Shown in pieces: positions 47,940 to 58,107 of a stretch of DNA of 64,000 nt. Under the pieces are notes generated by a model, which saw nothing but the letters and a program-made list of their open reading frames with translations, had not been told where the DNA came from and did no database searches. This stretch comes from Hydractinia symbiolongicarpus. Lineage: Eukaryota > Cnidaria > Hydrozoa > Anthoathecata > Hydractiniidae. The position numbers were made by a program, and so were the translations under genes. Where the stretch lies: NCBI RefSeq assembly GCF_029227915.1, contig NC_079879.1, forward strand, positions 23,886,501-23,950,500, written 5' to 3'. Position 1 is the first letter of the stretch; every line of letters begins with the position of its first letter.

Positions 47940-48391
47940 TAGTTGAAATGGAAAATTCAATGTGACACTACCTAAAATCAGTAGTATCCTGCAAAACGCA
48001 AATACCAAGAGGCAAGATATGAAAATTCGCAAATAATAAACCAGTGCACACAGCATGCTCCATAAAATTCTACCTAACTTGAATGGCGACAACAGGTTTA
48101 AATTTTTTTCCTTGTTTTTGACATCGTGTTAATGATTACATGTGAATTACGCCACAGGTTTTTTAGATTTCACATGGGATGACAGGAGACACTAGGCAAC
48201 ATTTAACATACTGCAAATGTTGTTTGAGAGATAGTTCTTACCGAAAATCTGGCACGGTCACATACGGCATGTGCAACAAATGGATTTTTACAAACTAGTA
48301 TAGGACTTCTTTAACAAATTACTAATTGGAAACCTTTAGCTAGATGTGGTGTGTAACGTTTCCGCAAAGATGTACTCAAAAAAATCTACGT

Positions 48392-48472
48392 GCTGCGATG
48401 GCCGAGTGGTTAATGCGTTTGACTCGAAATCAAATGGGATATCCCGCGCAGGTTCGAATCCTGTTTACAGCG
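48392..48472 (+). tRNA. tRNA-Ser(CGA), family E
   Basis: As 33061; trailer ACATTTACC has only TTT. Confidence 0.73.
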
Positions 48473-49021
48473 CAGTTGAAATGAAAAATTCAATGAGACA
48501 CATTTACCTAAAATCAGTAGTATCCTGCAAAACGCAAATACCAAGGGGCAAGATTTGAGAAAGTCGCAAGTAATAGACCAGTGCACACGGCATGCTCCAC
48601 AAAATTCTACCTAACTTGAATGCCGGTAATAGGTCTTGCGTTCAAATTTCTTGCTACTTGCGTCTTTAGCTTCAATTAACACATCGGCTGAAAAAAAATG
48701 CGGGAAAGAAGAGGAGAAAGCTAAGTATAAACTTTATTCCTTGTTTTTGACATACTTGTCAATGGTTACATGCGAATTACGCTGCAAGCTTTGTTTATTT
48801 CACATGGGTTGACAGGAGAAACTACGCAACATTTAACATAATGTAATTTTTGTTTGAGAGACAGTTCTTACCGAAAATCTGGCACGGTCACATACGGCAT
48901 GTGCAACAAATGGATTTTTACAAACTAGCATAGGACTTCTTTAAGAAATTACTAATTAGAAACCTTTAGCTAGAGCTGGTGTGTAACGTTTCCGCAAAGA
49001 TGTACTCAAAGAAATCTACGT

Positions 49022-49102
49022 GCTGCGATGACCGAGTGGTTAAGGCGTTTGACTCGAAATCAAATGGGATATCCCGCACAGGTTCGAATCCTGTTTGCAG
49101 CT
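49022..49102 (+). tRNA. tRNA-Ser(CGA), discriminator U73 and D-stem change
   Basis: As 33691 plus G10 to A (D stem ACC/GGC), which also alters the A box. No T4. Confidence 0.75.
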
Positions 49103-49651
49103 CAGTTGAAATAGAAAATGCAATGTGGCACTTCTACCTAAAATCAGTAGTATCCTACAAAACGCTGGTGCTGAGAGGCATGATTTGAGAAAGTCGCAAG
49201 TAATAGACCAGTGCACACAGCATGCTACACAAAATTCTACCTAACTTGAATACCGATAATAGGATTTGCGTTCAAGTTTCTGGTCATATGCTTCTTTAGC
49301 TTCAATTACCACGTCGGCTGGAAAAAAATGCGGGAAAGAAGAGGAGAAAGCTAAGTTTAAATTTTATTCCTTGTTTTTGACATATGTGCTAATTATTACA
49401 TGTGAATTACGCCACAGCTTTTTTAGATTTCACATGGGATGATAGGAGAAACTACGCAACATTTGACACAATGCAATCTTTGTTCGGGAGACAGTTCTTA
49501 CCGAAAATATGGCACAGTCACATACGGCATGTGTAACAAATGGATATTCACAAACTAGTATACAACTTCTTTAACAAACTGATAATTAGAAACCTTTAGC
49601 TAGGGCTGGTTTGTAACGTTTACGCAAAGATGTACTCAAAGAAATCTACTT

Positions 49652-49732
49652 GCTGCGATGGCCGAGTGGTTAAGGCGTTTGACTCGAAATCAAATGGGAT
49701 ATCCCGCACAGGTTCGAATCCTGTTCGCAGCG
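49652..49732 (+). tRNA. tRNA-Ser(CGA), reference form
   Basis: Exact reference; third copy of the 34321/46073 unit. Confidence 0.95.
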
Positions 49733-50274
49733 CAGTTAAAATGTAAAATTCAATGTGACACTTTTACCTAAAATCAGTGGTATCCGGCAAAACGCAGGTG
49801 CTGAGAGGCATGATTTGGGAAATTGCAAGTAATAGACCAGTGCACACAGCATGCTCCACAGAGTTCTATCTAACTTGAATATGGATAATAGGCTTTGCGT
49901 TCAAGTTTCTGGCCATTTGCTTCTGTAGCTTCAATTAACACATCGGCTGAAAAAAAATGCGGGAAAGAAAAGGAGAAAGCTAAGTTTAAGTTTTTTTCCT
50001 TGTTTTTGACATACGTGTTAATGATTACATGTGAATTACGCAGGTTTTTAGATTTCACATGGGATGACAGGAGAAACTACGCAACATTTGACACAATGCA
50101 ATTTTTTTTGAGAGAAATTGCTTACTGAAAATATGGCACAGTCACATACAGCTGTGTAACAAATGGATATTAACAAACTAGTATGCAACTTCTTTAACAA
50201 ATTACTAATTAAAAACCTTTAGCTAGGGCTGGTGTGTATTGTTTGCGCGAAGATGTTCTCAAAAAAATCTACGT

Positions 50275-50355
50275 GCTGCGATGGCCGAGTGGTTAAGGCG
50301 TTTGACTCGAAATCAAATAGGATATCCCGCACAGGTTCGAATCCTGTTCGCACCG
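50275..50355 (+). tRNA. tRNA-Ser(CGA), damaged acceptor
   Basis: As 34944 but 3' acceptor TCGCACC gives a C2.C71 mismatch. Confidence 0.8.
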
Positions 50356-50904
50356 CAGTTAAAATGTAAAATTCAATGTGACACTTTTACCTAAAATCAG
50401 TGGTATCCGGCAAAACGCTGGTGCTGAGAGGCAAAAGTGGAGAAAGTCGCAAGTAATAGACCAGTGCACACAGCATGCTCCACAGAATTCTATCTAACTT
50501 GAACATGGATAATAGGCTTTGCGTTCAAGTTTTTGGCCATTTGCTTCTTTAGCTTTAATTAATACATCGGCTGGAAAAAAATGCGGGAAAGACAAGGAGA
50601 AAGCTAAGTTTAAATTTTTTTCCTTGTTTTTGACATACGTGTTAATGATTACATGTGAATTACGCCACAGGTTTTTTAGATTTCACATGGGATGACAGGA
50701 GACACTAGGCAACATTTAATGTAAGGCGACTTTTTTTTGAGAGAAAGTTCTTACTGAAAACATGGCACAGTCACATACGGCATGTGTAACAACTGCTTAT
50801 TTACAAACTAGTACAGGACTTCTTTAACCAATTACTAATTAGAAACCTTTAGCTAGGGCTGGTTTGTAACGTTTACGCGAAGATGTACTCAAAGAAATCT
50901 ACTT

Positions 50905-50985
50905 GCTGCGATGGCCGAGTGGTTAAGGCGTTTGAATCGAAATCAAATGGGATATCCCGCACAGGTTCGAATCCTGTTCGCAGCG
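50905..50985 (+). tRNA. tRNA-Ser(CGA), family A32
   Basis: Same tRNA as 35574. Confidence 0.88.
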
Positions 50986-51535
50986 CAGTTGGAATGGATA
51001 TTGCACTGTGACACTTTTAACTAAAATCAATAGTATCCCCCAAAACGCTGGTGCTGAGAGGCAAAAGTGGAGAAAGTCGCAAGTAGTAGACCAGTGCACA
51101 CAGCATGCTCCACAGAATTCTATCTAACTTGAATATGGATAATAGGCTTTGCGTTCAAGTTTCTGGCCATTTGCTTCTTTAGCTTTAATTAATACATCGG
51201 CTGGAAAAAAATGCGGAAAAGACAAGGAGAAAGCTAAGTTTAAATTTTATTCCTTGTTTTTTGACATACGTGTCAATGATTACATGCGAAGTACGCCGCA
51301 AGTTTTGTTGATTTCACATGGGATGACAGGAGAAACTACGCAAGATTTAATGTAAGGCAATTTTATTTTGAGGGAATGTTCTTACTGAAAGTGTGACAAA
51401 GTCGCATACGGCATTCGTCACAAATGAATATTTACAAACTAGTATACAACTTCTTTAAAAAACTGATAATTAGAAACATTTAGCTAGGGCTGGTTTGTAA
51501 CGTTTACGCGAAGATGTACTCAAAGAAATCTACTT

Positions 51536-51616
51536 GCTGCGATGGCCGAGTGGTTAAGGCGTTTGAATCGAAATCAAATGGGATATCCCGCACAGTTTCG
51601 AATCCTGTTCGCAGCG
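51536..51616 (+). tRNA. tRNA-Ser(CGA), family A32, damaged B box
   Basis: As 35574 plus G53 to T, giving GTTTCGAATCC and one T-stem mismatch. Trailer CAATCTTAAC lacks T4. Confidence 0.75.
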
Positions 51617-52164
51617 CAGTTGGAATGGATAATGAGATGTGACAATCTTAACTAAAATCAATAGTTTCCCCCAAAACGCTGGTGCTGAGAGGCAAAAGTG
51701 GAGAAAGTCGCAAGTAATAGACCAGTGCACACAGCATGCTCCACAGAATTCTATCTAACTTGAATATGGATAATAGGCTTTGCGTTCAAGTTTCTAGCCA
51801 TTTGCTTCCTTAGCTTTATTTAATACATCGGCTGGAAAAAAATGCGGGAAAGACAAGGAGAAAGCTAAGTTTAAATTTTTTTCCTTGTTTTTGACATCGT
51901 GTTAATGATTACATGTGAATTAAACCACAGGTTTTTTAGATTTCACATGGGATGACAGGAGACACTAGGCAACATTTAATGTAAGGCAACTTTTTTTTGA
52001 GAGTAAGTTCTTACTGAAAACATGGCACAGTCACATACGGCATGTGTAACAACTGCTTATTTACAAAGTAGTATGCGACTTCTTTAACAAGTTAAAAATT
52101 AGAAACCTTTAGCTAGAGCTGGTTTGTAACGTTTCCGCAAAGATGTACTCAAAGAAATCTACGT

Positions 52165-52245
52165 GCTGCGATGGCCGAGTGGTTAAAGCGTTTTACACGA
52201 AATCAAATGGGATATCCCGCGCAGGTTCGAATCCTGTTTACAGCG
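52165..52245 (+). tRNA. tRNA-Ser(CGA), mosaic of A33 and E
   Basis: A33 loop with D stem GCC/AGC, T stem GCAGG and family E 3' acceptor TTACAGC: a recombinant between families. Confidence 0.7.
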
Positions 52246-52794
52246 CAGTTGAAATGAAAAATTCAATGAGACACTTTTACTTAAAATCAGTATTATCCTG
52301 CAAAACGCAAATACCAAGGGGCAAGTTTTGCGAAAGTCGCAAGTAATAGACCAGTGCACACGACATGCTCCACAAAATTCTACCTAACTTGAACGCGGGT
52401 AATAGGCTTTTCGTACAAATTTCTGGCTACTTGCTTCTTTAGCTTCAATTAACACATCGGCTGAAAAAAAATGCGGGAAAGAAGAGGAGAAAGCTAAGTT
52501 TAAACTTTATTCCTTGTTTTTGACATACGTGTTAATGATTACATGTAAATTACGCTACAGGTATTTTAGATTTCATATGGGATGACAGGAGAGACTACGC
52601 AACATTTGACACAATGCAATCTTTGTTCGGGAGACAGTTCTTACCGAAAATATGGCACAGTCACATACGGCATGTGTAACAAATGGATATTCACAAACTA
52701 GTATACAACTTCTTTATCAAACTGATAATTAGAAACCTTTAGCTAGGGCTGGCTTGTAACGTTTCCGCAAAGATGTACTCAAAGAAATCTACGT

Positions 52795-52876
52795 GCTGCG
52801 ATGGCCGAGTGGTTAAGGCGTTTTACACGAAATCAAAATGGGATATCCCGCACAGGTTCGAATCCTGTTCGCAGCG
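52795..52876 (+). tRNA. tRNA-Ser(CGA), family A33, 82 nt
   Basis: A33 loop and one extra A after the anticodon stem (TCAAAATGGG); other arms are reference. Confidence 0.73.
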
Positions 52877-53425
52877 CAGTTGAAATGGAAAATTCAATGT
52901 GACACTTTTACCTAAAATCAGTAGTATCCCGCAAAACCCAAACACCAAGAGGCAAGATATGAGAAAATCGCAAATAATAGACCAGTGCACGCAGCATGCT
53001 CCACAAAATTCTACCTAACTTGAATGCCGACAACAGGCTTTGCGTTTAAGTTTCTGGCCATTTGCTTCTTTAGCTTCAATTAGCACATCGGCTGAAAAAA
53101 AATGCGGGAAAGAAGAGGAGAAAGCTAAGTTTAAACTTTATTCCTTGTTTTTGACATACTTGTCAATGGTTAAATGCGAATTACGCCGCAAGCTTTGTTG
53201 ATTTCACATGGGTTGACAGGAGAAACTACGCAACATTTGACACAATGCAATCTTTGTTCGGGAAACAGTTCTTACCGAAAATATGGCACAGTCACATACG
53301 GCATGTGTAACAAATGGATATTCGCAAACTAGTATACAACTTCTTTAACAAACTGATAATTAGAAACCTTTAGCTAGGGCTGGCTTGTAACGTTTACGCG
53401 AAGATGTACTCAAAGAAATCTACTT

Positions 53426-53506
53426 GCTGCGATGGCCGAGTGGTTAAGGCGTTTGAATCGAAATCAAATGGGATATCCCGCACAGGTTCGAATCCTGTTC
53501 GCAGCG
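53426..53506 (+). tRNA. tRNA-Ser(CGA), family A32
   Basis: Partner of 35574 at 17,852 bp, identical. Confidence 0.88.
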
Positions 53507-54054
53507 CAGTTGGAATGGATATTGCAATGTGACACTTTTAACTAAAATCAATAGTATCCCCCAAAACGCTGGTGCTGAGAGGCAAAAGTGGAGAAAGTCG
53601 CAAGTAATAGACCAGTGTACACAGCATGCTCCACAGAATTCTATCTAACTTGAATATGGATAATAGGCTTTGCGTTCAAGTTTCTGGCCATTTGCTTCTT
53701 TAGCTTTAATTGATACATCGGCTGGAAAAAAATGCGGGAAAGACAACGAGAAAGCTAAGTTTAAATTTTTTCCTTGTTTTTGACATACGTGTTAATGATT
53801 ACATATGAATTACCCCACAGGTATTTTAGATTTCACATTGGATGACAGGAGACACTAGGCAACATTTAATGTTAGGCAACTTTTTTTTGAGAGAAAGTTC
53901 TTACTGAAAACTTGGCACAGTCACATACGGCATGTGTAACAACTGCTTATTTACAAAGTAGTATGCGACTTCTTTAACAAGTTACTAATTGGAAATCTTT
54001 AGCTAGGGCGTGTTTGTAACGTTTACGCGAAGATGTACTCAAAGAAGTCTACGT

Positions 54055-54135
54055 GCTGCGATGGCCGAGTGGTTAAGGCGTTTGACTCGAAATCAAATGG
54101 GATATCCCGCACAGGTTCGAATCCTGTTCGCAGCG
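54055..54135 (+). tRNA. tRNA-Ser(CGA), reference form
   Basis: Exact reference; partner of 36203. Confidence 0.95.
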
Positions 54136-54684
54136 CAGTTGAAATGGAAAATTCAATGTGACACTTTTACCTAAAATCAGTAGTATCCCGCAAAACGCAG
54201 GTGCTGAGAGGCATGATTTGGGAAAGTTGCAAGTAATAGACCAGTGCACACAGCATGCTCCACAAAATTCTACTTAACTTGAATGCCGATAATAGGCTTT
54301 GCATTCATATTTCTGGCCATTTAATTCTTTAGCTTCAATTAACACATCGGCTGGGAAAAAAATGCGGGAAAAAGGAATAGAAAGCTAAGTTTAAATTTTA
54401 TTCCTTGTTTCTGACATAAATGTTAATGATTACATGTGAATTACGCCACAGGTTTTTTAGATTTCACATGGGATGCCAGGAGACACTAGGCAACATTTAA
54501 TGTAATGCAATTTTTTTTTGAGAGAAAGTTCTTACCGAAAATATGTCACAGTCACATACGGCATGTGTAACAAATGGATATTTCAAACTAGTATAGGACT
54601 TCTTTACCAAGTTAATAATTAGAAACCTTTAGCTAGAGCTGGTTTGTAACGTTTCCGCAAAGATGTACTCAAAGAAATCTACGT

Positions 54685-54765
54685 GCTGCGATGGCCGAGT
54701 GGTTAAGGCGTTTTACAGGAAATCAAATGGGATATCCCGCACAGGTTCGAATCCTGTTCGCAGCG
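54685..54765 (+). tRNA. Ser-type tRNA with GGA anticodon, family A33
   Basis: Partner of 36833 at 17,852 bp; anticodon GGA at 54718-54720, U33 absent. Confidence 0.78.
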
Positions 54766-55313
54766 CAGTTGAAATGGAAAATTCAATGTGACACTTTTAC
54801 CTAAAATCAGTAGTATCCCGCAAAACGCAGGTGCTGAGAGGCATGATTTGGGAAATTTGCAAGTAATAGACCAGTGCACACAGCATGGTCCACAGAATTC
54901 TATCTAACTTGAATATGGATAATAGGCTTTGCGTTCAAGTTTCTGGCCATTTGCTTCTTTAGCTTTAATTGATACATCGGCTGGAAAAAAATGCGGGAAA
55001 GACAACGAGAAAGCTAAGTTTAAATTTTTTCCTTGTTTTTGACATACGTGTTAATGATTACATGTGAATTACCCCACAGGTATTTTAGATTTCACATTGG
55101 ATGACAGGAGACACTAGGCAACATTTAATGTTAGGCAACTTTTTTTTGAGAGAAAGTTCTTACTGAAAACTTGGCACAGTCACATACGGCATGTGTAACA
55201 ACTGCTTATTTACAAAGTAGTATGCGACTTCTTTAACAAGTTACTAATTGGAAATCTTTAGCTAGGGCGTGTTTGTAACGTTTACGCGAAGATGTACTCA
55301 AAGAAGTCTACGT

Positions 55314-55394
55314 GCTGCGATGGCCGAGTGGTTAAGGCGTTTGACTCGAAATCAAATGGGATATCCCGCACAGGTTCGAATCCTGTTCGCAGCG
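55314..55394 (+). tRNA. tRNA-Ser(CGA), reference form
   Basis: Exact reference; partner of 37462. Confidence 0.95.
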
Positions 55395-55944
55395 CAGTTG
55401 AAATGGAAAATTCAATGTGACACTTTTACCTAAAATCAGTAGTATCCCGCAAAACGCAGGTGCTGAGAGGCATGATTTGGGAAAGTTGCAAGTAATAGAC
55501 CAGTGCACACAGCATGCTCCACAAAATTCTACTTAACTTGAATGCCGATAATAGGCTTTGCATTCATATTTCTGGCCATTTAATTCTTTAGCTTCAATTA
55601 ACACATCGGCTGGGAAAAAAATGCGGGAAAAAGGAATAGAAAGCTAAGTTTAAATTTTATTCCTTGTTTCTGACATAAATGTTAATGATTACATGTGAAT
55701 TACGCCACAGGTTCTTTAGCTTTCACATGGGATGACAGGAGAAACTACGCAACATTTAACATAATGCAATTTTTGTTTGAGAGACAGATCTTACCGAAAA
55801 TGTGGCACGGTCACATTCCACATGTGCAACAAATGGATTTTTACAAACTAGTATAGGACTTCTTTAACAAATTACTAATTGGAAACCTTTAGCTAGAGCT
55901 GGTTTGTAACGTTTCCGCAAAGATGTACTCAAAGAAATCTACGT

Positions 55945-56025
55945 GCTGCGATGGCCGAGTGGTTAATGCGTTTGACTCGAAATCAAATGGGATATCCCGC
56001 GCAGGTTCGAATCCTGTTTACAGTG
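55945..56025 (+). tRNA. tRNA-Ser(CGA), family E
   Basis: D-stem 3' strand TGC; 3' acceptor TTACAGT (C5.A68, G1.U72). Confidence 0.72.
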
Positions 56026-56574
56026 CAGTTGAAATGAACAATTCAATGAGACACTTTTACCTAAAATCAGTAGTATCCCGCAAAACGCAAATACCAAGGG
56101 GCAAGATTTGAGAAAGTCGCAAGTAATAGACCAGTGCACTCGGCATGCTCCACAAAATTCTACCTAACTTGAATGCCGGTAAGAAGCTTTGCGTTCAAAT
56201 TTCTGGCTACTTGCTTCTTTAGCTTCAATTAACACATCGGCTAAAAAAAAAATGCGGGAAAGAAGAGGAGAAAGCTAAGTTTAAAATTTATTCCTTGTTT
56301 TTGACATACTTGTCAATGGTTACATGCGAATTACGCCGCAAGCTTTGTTGATTTCACATGGGTTGACAGGAGAAACTACGCAACATTTGACACAATGCAA
56401 TCTTTGTTCGGGAAACAGTTCTTACCGAAAATATGGCACAGTCACATACGGCATGTGTAACAAATGGATGTTTCAAACTAGTATAGGACTTCTTTACCAA
56501 GTTAATAATTAGAAACCTTTAGCTAGAGCTGGTTTGTAACGTTTCCGCAAAGATGTACTCAAAGAAATCTACGT

Positions 56575-56655
56575 GCTGCGATGGCCGAGTGGTTAAGGCG
56601 TTTTACACGAAATCAAATGGGATATCCCGCACAGGTTCGAATCCTGTTCGCAGCG
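56575..56655 (+). tRNA. tRNA-Ser(CGA), family A33
   Basis: A33 loop; all other arms reference, TTTT present. Confidence 0.77.
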
Positions 56656-56964
56656 CAGTTGAAATGGAAAATTCAATGTGACACTTTTACCTAAAATCAG
56701 TAGTATCCCGCAAAACGCAAACACCAAGAGGCAAGATATGAGAAAGTCGCAAATAATAGACCAGTGCACGCAGCATGCTCTACAAAATTCTACCTACCTT
56801 GAATGCCGACTACAGGCTTTGCGTTTAAGTTTCTGGCCAATTGCTTCCTTAGCTTCAATTAACACATCGGCTGAAAAAAAATGCGGGAAAGAAGAGGACA
56901 AAGCTAAGTTTAAACTTTATTCCTTGTTTCTGACATACTGGTCAATGGTTAAATGCGAATTACG

Positions 56965-56985
56965 CCGCAAGCTTCAATTAACACA
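56965..56985. other. Junction with AGCTT microhomology
   Basis: CGCCGCAAGCTT (normally followed by TGTTGATTTC) continues as CAATTAACACATC, the sequence that normally follows TTTAGCTT. The shared AGCTT at 56,970-56,974 is the likely crossover; it repeats about 117 bp of spacer and makes the 747-bp unit. Confidence 0.85.
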
Positions 56986-57321
56986 TCGCCTGGAAAAAGT
57001 ATGGGAAAAAAGAGGAGAAAGCTATTTTAAAGCTTTATTCTTTGTTTTTAACATACGTGTTAATGATTACATGCGAATTACGCCACAGGTTTTTTAGATT
57101 TCACATGGGATGACAGGAGACACTACGCAACATTTACTGTAATGCAATTTTTTTTGAGAGAAAGTAGTTACTGAAAATATGGCACATTCACATACGGCAT
57201 GTGAAACAACTGCATATTAGCAAATTAATATACGACTTCTTTAATAAATTACTAATTAGAAACCTGTAGCTAGAGCGTGTTTGTAACGTTTGCGCGAAGA
57301 TGTACTCAAAGAAATCTTCGT

Positions 57322-57402
57322 GCTGCGATGGCCGAGTGGTTAAGGCGTTTGACTCGAAATTAAATGGGATTTCCCGCACAGGTTGGAATCCTCTTCGCAG
57401 CG
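57322..57402 (+). pseudogene. Degenerate terminal tRNA-Ser(CGA)
   Basis: Last copy of the array. Anticodon stem TTTGA/TTAAA (G30.U40 wobble), variable arm GGGATTTCCC, T loop TTGGAAT (B box and C56 lost), T-stem 3' strand CCTCT. Acceptor pairs perfectly. The spacer before it is 747 bp with a junction at 56,970. Edge copies of arrays usually decay because exchange does not renew them. Confidence 0.75.
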
Positions 57403-57772
57403 CAGTTGAAACAGAAAATTCAATGTGACACTTTTACCTAAAATCAATAGTATCCCCCAAAACGCTGGTGCAGAGAGGCAAAATTAGAGGAAGTCGCAAG
57501 TAATAGACCAGTGCATATGGCATGCTCCACAAAATTCTACCTAACTTGAGTGCCGATAATAGGCTTTGCGTTCAAGTTTCTGGCCATTTGCTTCTCTTGC
57601 TTCAATTAACACATCGGTTGGAATAATTTATCGGAAAGAAGAGGAGAAAGCTATGTTTAAATTTTATTTCTTGTCTTTGACATACGTGTTAATGATTACA
57701 TGTGAATTACGCCACCGGTTTTTTAGATTTTACATGGGATGACAGGAGGCACTACGCAACATTAAACATACT

Positions 57773-58031
57773 GATTCAGTATCAATGAGAAAAAAATAGA
57801 TATTTTATACGTAAACTTATCACTAAATACATCTGACCGCTTGCTTCTTTTGATAAATTTCTAAGAAATCGCCTTGGCTACCATGTGCATTTGCACTTGC
57901 TTGCGGGTGTGCTTATTCAAATCCATGTAATAATATTTTTCAACTGGTTCTCAAGCATCATGTTTGAATTTTTTAACAACCCATGCTTGTTGACATGGTG
58001 AATATGCTTTAAAAGCATCCCGAAACCCACC
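57773..58031. other. Unique flank, nothing recognised
   Basis: First sequence beyond the array. No tRNA, repeat unit or convincing ORF. Confidence 0.6.
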
Positions 58032-58107
58032 TTCCGCAAACTAAATACTAAATTGCGGAAACTTTCACCGCTGAAATTACGCTAGGTAAGTTTAGCAGTG
58101 AAAGTTT
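58032..58107. repeat. Nested inverted repeats (MITE-like)
   Basis: TTCCGCAA (58,032-58,039) faces TTGCGGAA (58,053-58,060). Immediately after, AAACTTTCACCGCTGAAATT (58,059-58,078) faces AAGTTTAGCAGTGAAAGTTT (58,088-58,107), near-perfect arms with a 9-nt loop. Could be the end of a small DNA transposon. A good 5' splice consensus AGGTAAGT lies at 58,085-58,092 on the + strand. Confidence 0.5.

Larger units (their letters stand above)
47279..50219. repeat. 2.9-kb block duplicated at +3,579 bp (copy 2)
   Basis: Units 47859 to 49652. The preceding piece, 46,650-47,270, instead resembles 42,463-43,083 (offset 4,187), so a recombination point lies inside or near the 47229 tRNA. Confidence 0.88.
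52882..56017. repeat. 3.1-kb block duplicated at +17,852 bp (copy 2)
   Basis: Second copy of 35,030-38,165. Ends at the 55945 tRNA, whose 3' acceptor (TTACAGT) differs from that of 38093 (TCGCAGT). Confidence 0.9.
1..57772 (+). repeat. 630-bp tRNA-Ser(CGA) satellite array, 93 copies
   Basis: Head-to-tail array of one unit type; every tRNA is on the + strand and start-to-start spacing is mostly 627-632 bp. It begins before the window (position 1 is mid-spacer) and ends near 57,772, where similarity to the unit stops abruptly and unique sequence follows. Each unit holds an 81-nt tRNA-Ser(CGA) and about 549 bp of spacer. Spacings of 533, 602, 608, 623, 679, 747 and 285 bp mark units with internal deletions or duplications. 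No second RNA gene or credible protein gene is visible in the spacers. The alternation and block duplication of sub-variants point to unequal crossing-over and gene conversion (inference). Confidence 0.97.

Noticed and set aside
56678-57097. 139-residue ORF, the longest in the array
   Set aside because: Created by the AGCTT junction joining two spacer segments; composed entirely of spacer sequence.
1-57772. CRISPR array
   Set aside because: The 630-bp period, tRNA content and diverging spacers that are homologous to each other do not fit repeats of about 30 bp with unrelated spacers.
1-57772. 5S rRNA, U6 or spliced-leader gene in the spacer
   Set aside because: No 5S, U6 or spliced-leader landmark sequence was recognised in the spacer; the only Pol III boxes belong to the tRNA.
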